Of a stretch of 51,917 nucleotides of DNA, positions 38,101 through 45,600 are shown piece after piece. Numbering within the stretch: position 1 is the first letter of the stretch; the number at the start of each line of letters is the position of its first letter. This DNA comes from an uncultured Planctomycetota bacterium (GTDB lineage: Bacteria; Planctomycetota; Planctomycetia; Pirellulales; Thermoguttaceae). Made by a program: the position numbers and the translations under genes. The stretch lies in assembly GCA_900318195.1 (NCBI GenBank), contig ONJR01000096.1:1-51917 (forward strand). Direction: 5' to 3'. The notes under the pieces were generated by a model that had not been told where the DNA came from, ran no database searches, and saw only the letters and a list, made by a program, of their open reading frames with translations.

Positions 38101-41100
38101 CCCAGCTGTCGAAACAGAAGGCGACGAACTGACGTTCCAGTACGGCGGGCGCGTTGAGAAAGACGCGCGGCGGACGAACTTCGCCTTCGAGCATTTCGCG
38201 AGGTTCTGAATAGAAATAATGGTCGTGCGGACGCGCCGACGCAACGGTGAGCGCCAGCGCGTTGCCGTCTCGACGACCGGCGCGCCCGACTCGCTGCTGG
38301 AACTGCGCTTGACCCGGCGGCACGCTGCACAACGCGACCGACGAGAGATCGCCCACGTCGACCCCCATTTCAAGGGTCGGCGTGCACGAAAGAACGTTCG
38401 GATCCCATACGCGCGTCTCGTCCCGCGGCGCTTTAAAGCGCTTCTCCAATTCCTCGCGCGCCGTACGTTGCAGTAAGCCCGTGTGCTCTCGCGCGTTAAT
38501 ACGCTCGAGCGCGCCGCGCTGAAAGAGCCGTCCGTAATAGTTCGCTTCGCTCGGCGCGTCTGAGCGTAGTCGTCTCTTGGCGCCGCAATGCGGACACGGA
38601 GCTCCGTCCCAGAAGTCGAGGTTCGCTTCGCCGCAGAACCGCTCGGTACCGCACTCATGACACTTGAGACGCGCGACGTTCGTTGTTACGGCAATTCGAG
38701 CAGGGTCGAGCGCGTAAAGAATTCCATAGCCGTATTCGAGCTTAACGACGAGTCCGCTGTGAACAAGTTCGTCAACGAGAATATCGGCGAGCGCGTTGCG
38801 ATCTTCAAAGAGCGCGCCGGAACACGCGTCGAGCCAGAACCCGTACTTACCGGTCGTAACGCGATCGAACGCCGGTTTGCGCGCCGAGTTGCGAGCTTGT
38901 AGAAAGCGCGGCAAGCTATGTCGCGAGACGCCGGGCGTCCAGCGCAAATGACTCTGCGTCAATAGAAACTTATCGCCCGCATGGTCTAGGAACGCCTTAT
39001 AAAATTCCGGGAACCAAATAGCGCCGTTGCGCCGCATGAGATCGAGCGCGCCGATTACAAGCGCGCCGTAACCGATACGCTCGGTCTCGTCGTTCTCCGA
39101 AGATTTAATCGCCAGTTCGTTGAGCGCGCGCTCCTGGACCCGACCCGCTATCTCGGCGACCGCGTCCCGAGGAAACGCAAGGCACGAACTAAGCGTCTTT
39201 TCCAGCGTGCGGCCTATTTGACTCGTCAGACCGTATTCGAGCGCTATCTCGTACCGCAAGCGCGTCTCGACGTCCTTCATGAGATTCTGCGCTTCCACGT
39301 TGTGTTCGAGCGACAGTTTACGCTCGGTTATCATTCTTTGGAACGCGGGAAGCCACGTTAGGTTCGGCGCCGTAAAGAGTCCGAGAAAATCTTCTGGAGA
39401 ACGTTCCGCGCGCTGCGTCGCTACGAACTGACGCGCGAATTCGTCGAAAGAGCCGAGCGATTCGCTATGACTGAGCGCAAAATGCTCCACCGCAGCGCGC
39501 AGACCGAAACGCCACGTGCGCGCGTTAAAGAAGCCCGCGCGATGCGCGGCGTCCTGAACCGAATCCGAGAAAGTCAGCGCCTTCTTATCGTCGTTGAAGT
39601 TCGAAGCAAAGAGTTGCGAAAGCGTTACGCTAATCGCCGTCGCGCTACGCAAACCTATGAGACCAAGCCCGCGCTTGGAGCCGCAGAACGGACACGCGTA
39701 CTGACCGCGCTCGTTCGTATCCTTCACCGCGTTGCCGTCTTTTGAAAAGAATACCTTAATCGTTTCCGAGCCGCACTCTTCGCACAACGCGCTCGCGCAG
39801 CGCGCGTCTTCGAGCGTCATGCATTTCGGGCAAATGCGCGCGACCGCCATACCGTCGGGCGGGTTCTCTTGCGCGCTCGGAAAGAGCATACGGATCTTAT
39901 CGTCGCATTTGAAGTATAGATTATAAAACGGCTCGAGCGCGCCGAGCGCGATCCCGCCTTTCTCGTCAACGATCGTCGCCCAGCCGGTCGCGCCGCAATC
40001 GCGACAGTTTACGATCGGAAGGTATTCGCGCGCTTGAACCTCGTTGAGATCGCCCGAGAGACAGTATTCGATCTTCCCGCCGTCAACTTTGCCAACGAGA
40101 CGTCGCAGTTCGCGCAACCAGAATTGCACCTGCACGTTCAGGAAGGGTCGCAACTTCCCGGGCGCGCCGTTGCGCGCGTGCGAGACGAGCGCGAGCAAAG
40201 CGTCGAGCGCAACCGTCGCGTCGGGCAGCGCGTTAAGTTCAGGGCGCGCGTCGGCGAGTCGCTCGACGAGTTCTCCGCGCTGCAGATAGCCGTGCGCAAG
40301 CGCTTCGACGAGCGTGCGAAAGCTCTGATTACTCATGAGTTTATTCGCGAGTTCGAGTCGGAATTCGTCGGTCATAACGGCGGTTTCGTCGACCGTATCG
40401 TCGCCGCCGTCGAGCCAAGCGCGCGCGGCGGTCGCTAGGTAGCGTTCGGGCTCATTTTCGAGCACAGCGGCTTTAAGGGCGGCTGTCGCGTCGGCGTTCG
40501 GGATCGTCAAATCGTTCGCCGTCGTATTGGCAAAGAACTCTTGCGGATTGAGTCGATCTTCGGTAACAATGCAATCATCGTCGAAGGTAGCGCCGAAGAT
40601 TGCGTTCGCGTACTCTCGAATCTTATCGCTCTCGTCCTTATCGCCGAGCGTCGCCGAGGTTCCAATACAGCACAGAAAGCTTTTAGGGGTCCACAATCTC
40701 GCTTTTAATCGTCGCAGTAGGCACGCGAGATCGGACCCCTGAGCGCCGTCGAACGTGTGCAGTTCGTCGACCGTGACGTAACGTAGCGTATTCGGTCGAT
40801 TATCGCGCCAGAGTTGCGCGTCGTCCGGGCGCATGAGCAGGTAGTCGAGCATTTTGAAGTTCGTGAGGAGTATGTCGGGAGGCGCGTTGCGCAAGGTCGC
40901 GCGGTCGGTAATCACGCCGTTCTCGGTCATACAGGCGCTCGCCTTACTGTCGAAGCCTCCGACGTACATGCCAACGGAAATTTTGCCGCGCAGGTTCGGA
41001 TTGCGATAGATCAATCCGGCAATACGCCGCGCTTGGTCGTTCGCGAGCGCGTTCATTGGGTAGATAATCAGCGCCTTAATACCAGGCTCGCCGCTTCGAC

Positions 41101-41458
41101 GATAGCAGTAGTCTAAAATCGGGTACAGAAAGCATTCGGTCTTACCGGAGCCGGTGCCGGTCGCGATAATCGTCGAACGCATCTTATCGCCCGCAAGTCT
41201 TTCAAACGCGCGACGCTGGTGCGCGTACGGCGGAAATTCCGTGCGCGCGCCGCGAAACAAATCGGAGCAGTCGCGCTCGCACGACGCCGTGCGAAATGGC
41301 AAACGCAGCGCGAAATACGGGTCGCGGTAGAATGCGCCGGACGCGTCGGCGAGCGAGTCGAGCGAGTCGCGAAACGGCGCGTTCGTCATGGGGAACGTCG
41401 TTTTAACATATTCGCTCAGACCGACGGCGAGTTGATCCGCTAAGACTGTTGGCAGCAT
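35132..41458 (-). CDS. Giant DEAH-type helicase fused to DUF1998 and a Vsr-like nuclease
   Basis: A 2108-aa multidomain protein. Helicase domain 1 has YAHQ (78-81), Walker A GTGSGKT (101-107), NALANDQ (Ia), motif II DELH (231-234) and SAT (268-270). Domain 2 has CTPTLEMGVDVGDL and QRVGRAGR (near 1053). Around residues 1597-1645 lie YDSVPGGTGF and a four-Cys cluster (SCSC...GCYRC), the DUF1998/MrfA-like module. Residues about 1750-1785 (RPDFVIRPLGS...IAVFLDGFQFHSD) resemble a Vsr/PD-(D/E)XK nuclease, followed by about 300 uncharacterised residues. At least six further CxxC pairs suggest zinc ribbons. Related proteins are DISARM DrmA/DrmB (here seemingly one chain) and Druantia DruE. GGGAG lies 8 nt before the ATG. 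Confidence 0.87.
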   Translation of the reverse strand: MLPTVLADQLAVGLSEYVKTTFPMTNAPFRDSLDSLADASGAFYRDPYFALRLPFRTASCERDCSDLFRGARTEFPPYAHQRRAFERLAGDKMRSTIIATGTGSGKTECFLYPILDYCYRRSGEPGIKALIIYPMNALANDQARRIAGLIYRNPNLRGKISVGMYVGGFDSKASACMTENGVITDRATLRNAPPDILLTNFKMLDYLLMRPDDAQLWRDNRPNTLRYVTVDELHTFDGAQGSDLACLLRRLKARLWTPKSFLCCIGTSATLGDKDESDKIREYANAIFGATFDDDCIVTEDRLNPQEFFANTTANDLTIPNADATAALKAAVLENEPERYLATAARAWLDGGDDTVDETAVMTDEFRLELANKLMSNQSFRTLVEALAHGYLQRGELVERLADARPELNALPDATVALDALLALVSHARNGAPGKLRPFLNVQVQFWLRELRRLVGKVDGGKIEYCLSGDLNEVQAREYLPIVNCRDCGATGWATIVDEKGGIALGALEPFYNLYFKCDDKIRMLFPSAQENPPDGMAVARICPKCMTLEDARCASALCEECGSETIKVFFSKDGNAVKDTNERGQYACPFCGSKRGLGLIGLRSATAISVTLSQLFASNFNDDKKALTFSDSVQDAAHRAGFFNARTWRFGLRAAVEHFALSHSESLGSFDEFARQFVATQRAERSPEDFLGLFTAPNLTWLPAFQRMITERKLSLEHNVEAQNLMKDVETRLRYEIALEYGLTSQIGRTLEKTLSSCLAFPRDAVAEIAGRVQERALNELAIKSSENDETERIGYGALVIGALDLMRRNGAIWFPEFYKAFLDHAGDKFLLTQSHLRWTPGVSRHSLPRFLQARNSARKPAFDRVTTGKYGFWLDACSGALFEDRNALADILVDELVHSGLVVKLEYGYGILYALDPARIAVTTNVARLKCHECGTERFCGEANLDFWDGAPCPHCGAKRRLRSDAPSEANYYGRLFQRGALERINAREHTGLLQRTAREELEKRFKAPRDETRVWDPNVLSCTPTLEMGVDVGDLSSVALCSVPPGQAQFQQRVGRAGRRDGNALALTVASARPHDHYFYSEPREMLEGEVRPPRVFLNAPAVLERQFVAFCFDSWVKDAATDIFIPKTTGEVVSKLEPYDPSVFPYNFLSYAQNNLTTLLDYFCEQFQTDWNETSRATLERFARGDGLVTSPMATRIFHAFDELRRERDALAEHIQTLDVMIKELKEKPKDASFDAEINELCNERAALRKARDGALAKNIFNFLSDEGLIPNYTFPEPGVALRAVLYRKKETQPPVGESQYDYTTYEYMRSASAAISEFAPNNTFYVDGRKLSIDQLDLTSAQTEKWRLCPNCSHAELESPLSAKGSCPKCGSPLWSDSGQVRNLLKPSMVYSNMKESDSQITDDADDRAHVFYFKQLLVDVDEAKDVTSAFEMPNAEFNFGYEFVRKAVLREVNFGESDVAGDKFAVSGIEAPRKGFKVCRGCGKIQPDGNKEQHALFCKYRNSSFFKSKSDNKFEECLFLYREFSSEALRMLIPATSMDATRVRTESFVAAIMLGLTEFFGNVDHLRATISEAPVTNADFRKRYLTIYDSVPGGTGFLKQLAQEELSLVDVLEKALAKLESCSCKEDPQKDGCYRCLYAYRQSDRIGSISRAAAIRMLRAILSGKENRRKIKTIVDIPVIRLFESELEAQFIEALARMSRAERTIVVTKAVVNGKEGFTLQLGDAQWEIEPQVTLGLSDGVAPNSRPDFVIRPLGSKDSRRSIAVFLDGFQFHSDSVGEDALKREGIRRSGKYRVWSFTWKDVQTAFKAQDSYQIETLERSTAPGVAFYQNNLDATLDKTFEPAKLSTLELFIRYLADPNAEELFTGYARAYSFLPCDKSKVGDSNAFDAWHNDVAKIVDQTRVGELTFEVGKTVFGSWRPQTDGDFTAHAGLCKSDPAQSDLRLTVCAVLEDDPKLRSEDYQRAWNGFWRYFNLMQYNDRFVAVTTTGVQSGIYWALKSWTDSAVDSDLCGEESVWREIDELVDDATAREIIAKCRELGRAAPEIGLELTANGRVVATLELAWSDARLGYMTREQTEARSQAEALGWRVVTELTEFENATL

Positions 41459-41515
41459 ATTCTTTTCTCCCTGTTAGGCGTTGATTATAAAGACTAGCGA
41501 CATTGGGCGGCGGCG

Positions 41516-42271
41516 CTACGATTCTTCTTCAGACGAGCTCGAGCTTTTCGTGCATATTTCCTTGTGCAAGTACGAAAGAGCTCGACCGCGCCCGCAACTC
41601 GCGCCAGTAGCGTAAATCTCCATGTCATACCAGCAAAACGACAAGAGAAAAGAACGGAGATCTTCCGAATGCTCGCGACAACTATTTAACTTGGCGATCT
41701 TTTCGTCAATCGCGTCGATAGCGGGAATAGTAAGGAGTCCTTCTTCGTTCGGCAAGTATATTTCCGCAAGCGCGTTGGCAAGGTAGGGATCCGCTGACGC
41801 GCGCTCGAATAATTCCATTTTCCCTTCGGGCTCCAGGCGTTTTCTCAACTCGTGCAATAAATCCATGATCCGACCTAGCTCTTGATCGCGCGCCAAGAGA
41901 TACATTTCCATTTCCCCCACATGCAAGCCAGTGGGATTCAAATCGTCTCCTCGTTCTCGCATTCCAGGTGAATCGCGATCGGCGAGCGCTAATTCAGACG
42001 CAAGCGTTTCCGGAATTTCCTCGGACAAGTAGATTTCCGCAAGCTTAAGGGCAAATTGGGGATCGGCTAGCGCGGGATAAAACAGTTCCGATTTGTTGTC
42101 GGCGAAGAATCGCTCTTTAAGCGCCGTTAGCATTTTGGAAAGGCTCGCGCGCTCATTCTGCACGCCGTGCTCGAATCCAATCGCTTCCGCCTCGGACTTG
42201 CCCTGGGAATAGCCATCGTAATAGCCTTCCTCATAAAGTTCTAATTCATCACTATTGAGTGTGTCTAGCAT
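41516..42271 (-). CDS. Small defence-operon protein with two copies of a novel ADP-type motif
   Basis: A 251-aa protein of unknown family. The N-terminus is acidic and Tyr/Gly-rich (DELELYEEGYYDGYSQGKSE). Two related units follow. The first covers residues about 48-90 (LTALKERFFADNKSELFYPALADPQFALKLAEIYL) and the second about 135-178 (LLHELRKRLEPEGKMELFERASADPYLANALAEIYL). The shared pattern is L-x2-L-K/R-x-R...E-L-(F/x)...A-x-A-D-P-x2-A-x2-L-A-x2-Y. The C-terminal part has several Cys (NSCREH, SFCWYD, ASCGRG) and ends in a Ser/Glu tail. The ribosome site GGAG is 7 nt before ATG. It lies between the 103-aa paralogue and the giant helicase gene. A helical partner or regulatory subunit is an inference. 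Confidence 0.75.
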   Translation of the reverse strand: MLDTLNSDELELYEEGYYDGYSQGKSEAEAIGFEHGVQNERASLSKMLTALKERFFADNKSELFYPALADPQFALKLAEIYLSEEIPETLASELALADRDSPGMRERGDDLNPTGLHVGEMEMYLLARDQELGRIMDLLHELRKRLEPEGKMELFERASADPYLANALAEIYLPNEEGLLTIPAIDAIDEKIAKLNSCREHSEDLRSFLLSFCWYDMEIYATGASCGRGRALSYLHKEICTKSSSSSEEES

Positions 42272-42329
42272 ATCTCGTCTCCTTTCCGCAAATCGTCGCG
42301 CGGATTATGCCGCTACGATTTGCCTACGC

Positions 42330-42638
42330 TTAGAATCGCTCGGACGAACGCGACGATTTCTCGCCCGGGATTCCGTCGGGGAAATAATCCTTAGCGAGCG
42401 AGTACGCAAGATCAGGATCGGCAATCGCCTTGAATAAAAGCTCCTCGTTCCCCTCGGGGACGAGACGCTCTTTGAGCGCCGTCAGCAGCGCCGTGAAGCG
42501 GCGACGCTCCTTCATAACGCCGTTGGAATAACTGATCCCATAACCGTACGCGTACCCGACCCCGTAACCGGCGTCATAAGCGTCCCTGTAAAGTTTCTGC
42601 TCCTCTTCGGTGAGCTTGGATAGGTCGTCTTGTTTCAT
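42330..42638 (-). CDS. Small paralogue of the neighbouring 251-aa protein
   Basis: A 102-aa protein (ATG at 42638, AGGAG 6 nt upstream; a GTG one codon earlier is possible but too close to the site). Its order mirrors the larger protein: LTEEEQKLYRDAYDAGYGVGYAYGYG, then LTALKERLVPEGNEELLFKAIADPDLAYSLAKDYFP. It thus has one copy of the motif that the 251-aa protein carries twice. The genes also look alike at DNA level around CGCTCTTT(A/G)AGCGCCGT, so they arose by duplication. The Gly/Tyr-rich run at residues 20-37 is unusual. It lies 17 bp after the methyltransferase stop. No known family recognised. Confidence 0.75.
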   Translation of the reverse strand: MKQDDLSKLTEEEQKLYRDAYDAGYGVGYAYGYGISYSNGVMKERRRFTALLTALKERLVPEGNEELLFKAIADPDLAYSLAKDYFPDGIPGEKSSRSSERF

Positions 42639-42655
42639 CACTGGCTCCTTGATTA

Positions 42656-45600
42656 TCAGTTCTTATCATACCCGCGCTCCGCAAAAACGCGCCACGCTAT
42701 CTCGTAATCCTGCTCGCGGTCGCAACGGTCAAAGGGCGCTACGTATTCGATGGTGCGCTCAACGGGTCCGCCGGGGAGCGTGTCGTCCATTATCGTGCGC
42801 GTGAAACGCTCGCCCGCTTGAGCGTCTTTGATTTTTTCCCATTCGGGACGTTTGTAGCCGACGTCCGTCAGCGAACGATTGTTGGTGAAAACAATGCGTC
42901 CGTTCGCGTCATACCAGGTGTCTGCTTCGTAATCCTGAAGAACGCGGAATTGAATTCGGTAGATCGTCTTTAATTGTTCCAACGTCATGCCCAGAGTCAT
43001 GCTCGTTAAGACGTCTATCTCGACTAGCGCTTGGCGGCGTTCGTAATCGGTGCGCAATGGAGTATTCCAAGTCCATTCTTTTGACAAACTTGCGAACCGT
43101 TCCTGCTTTAATCTTGGATCGTCTTTTGACCAAGAGTCTGCCTTATAGACGTCGCGCCAGCAGTCGTGCCAGAGATCGCGATAGTAGACTGTTAGACAGT
43201 TCATTAATAGCGTTCGAGACACTATCGGTAAGTTGTTTTCTCCTTCAAATATCGGAAACAACTGGTAGGTGCCTTTGTTGATGTGTCGTTTTCCCAAACA
43301 TCGAACGAAGAAGTCGTACGGTAGACTTGCCTCGCAACCGGCGAGGCACACCATGTCCATGCAGTTTTTTATGCATGCAGAAAAAACTGCATTGACATGC
43401 GCAATAGCCCGGGGGGCTATTGCGCATGTCAATGTGCGTTCAGAGTCACATCCGACGAATTCGCGACTCATTATGCGATAGTAATCAATAATCTTTCCTC
43501 CCCAGGGCACGTTAGGAAATTCCTTCAGATAATCATCATTAGATAAACCTGGATAATATCTGCAGCGAACGATGTAGTCGTCAGGCATTTCTGTCAGATC
43601 GATACGATCATAATCACTGTTTATGCGATATAGTCTTCGCGGAGTTGTTGCATAAGCGTTTAATGTACCAATATTTGGTGCAGAATAAACAGATGCATTG
43701 ATACGATCGGGGAAATTAGCAACTATTGAATTACCTTGTTTATCTGCAGCAATAATACCACGATTCTGATCGTTCGTTTCATCCCAACAGACTGACATAA
43801 AAATCTCTTCTTTCAGTTGAGACAACTTCCTCTTTTGAGTAGCAAACTTTTCTAATACTTCTATTACCTCAGATGTGTATAGTACTGGAAGTCTGGCTTG
43901 TTTCCAAAAACACTCGTCATCAAGAAATCTCGAAAAAATACTCAAATCCTTTTCCGTGATATGAATGATCCTATGCGGATGCCCTTTCAAATTCCAATCA
44001 CCATTTTCATTTTTAAAACCTGGTACGGGGAGCGAAGCGTCCCCGTCATAGCATTGCTGTATCGTTACGGGATCATATAAATTACTAACGCTGTCGAAAG
44101 ACGGCGTTTGTGGACCACCATAGACGTTCAAACTGAACGTCGTATGGTGGTGCACTTCGCGAAACAATTTTCGCTCGTTCGCAAACATGAAATGTTTGCG
44201 AACTCGCTCAAATAATATTTCTCGAAGTGCACCACCTTTAGCGTCGTCATAGACCCCATCAGGATGGATAAAAGCGCTTACGCCATCTTTTCCACTGAAG
44301 TTCCATGCTTGCGGCAAAAAACACTTGTATAAGTTAGTTTGTTGTCCCTTCAATTCTTGGTAGTTTTCGTCGGCATTGAGAAAACTCTGCTCGCCAGAAA
44401 GAGTCTCGTACTCAGTAAAGTAATTATTTCTCAGAAATCCGTCATGTAAAGCTTGTTTCCTACGCTCAACAGTTTCTGTAGCAGAAAGGTTGTGAATCAC
44501 GAAGAAAGGATAACGTTCGGAAAGTACTCCTTGTTCATTCCACTCAATCTTAACCCAAGGCGGATTCCCAATAATAAGATCGAACCCTCCCCGAGCCTGA
44601 AAGACGTCGGCGAATTCAAGCTCCCAATGCATGAATTTATTGCGTTCCGCGATTTTCGCTGCGAGATCAAGTCGTTCAAATTTTCTACGTAAGTCCGGAA
44701 GACAGACCTCGCCAAGGTCTTTGAACTGTTTCTCAATTTCATACGCCATCTCCTGTTTTACAGTCAGTCCAAATAACAGAGGTTGACTCGCTTTCTTATT
44801 GACAGCGTCTGTAGAAGCGGTACCTTCGAGAATGAGGGACATATCAAAGATGAACTCATTCCTCGTCGGTAGTAGCTCAGCGTATTCAATCGGCCAGAAC
44901 CATAGCGCACACCAGTAGTCCATAGCGAATTTTAGTCGCGCGTATGGTCCGGCGTTGAGCATATCCTCGCTTTTATAGAGCTTCGCTAGGATTTCGTCCT
45001 TCTGTCGAATAGTAGTCTGGAACTCCCGCTCGTGGTCAGATCGTCCGAAGACGGAGAGCCGATCGCGTGTCTTCTCTTCGATTTCGCGTCGCAGTTCGAT
45101 CTGTTTACGCCATAGCTCGTCGATCACGGCGGAGAGCCGTTCGAGAGAAACGAGATCGTCCTCGTCGTAGCGTTCGGTAAACTTCTTATTCCACGCCGCC
45201 ATCGCCTTGATCTTCTCCGGCTCGAGCGCTTTAATCGCCTTATCGGAATAGGCGCACATACCGGGATCGCCGAGTAAGAAGTGGTAAATCTGCTTTTTCG
45301 TTCGCTTCTTATCGAAGGGGAGCCGGTCGGGCGCCTTTGTATACCATCTCGCGTCTTTTTTACTCGTCGTTAGCGCGTCGGTTTTATAGACCTGTCGTCG
45401 CGCGCCAATGAGGGAGTTGCCGTTCACCAGTTGCGTGCCGAACCATGGGACAAAGCCGCCCTCGTAGATCGTATTGAGCCATAGCGAGACCTCCGCTAAT
45501 TCGACTGCGACCGGGTTCAAGTCGATTCCGTAGACGTTGCGATCGGCTATGTACATCTTGACCTTCTGCAACTCGCGCCGCCGATCTTTCGCGTCGATCG

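Noticed and set aside
43328..44236. Hairpins as inserted palindromic elements (Rickettsia-style)
   Set aside because: The protein reads through with family-like sequence (for example REVHHHTTFSLNVYGG and AHVNAVFS), so there is no extra inserted peptide.
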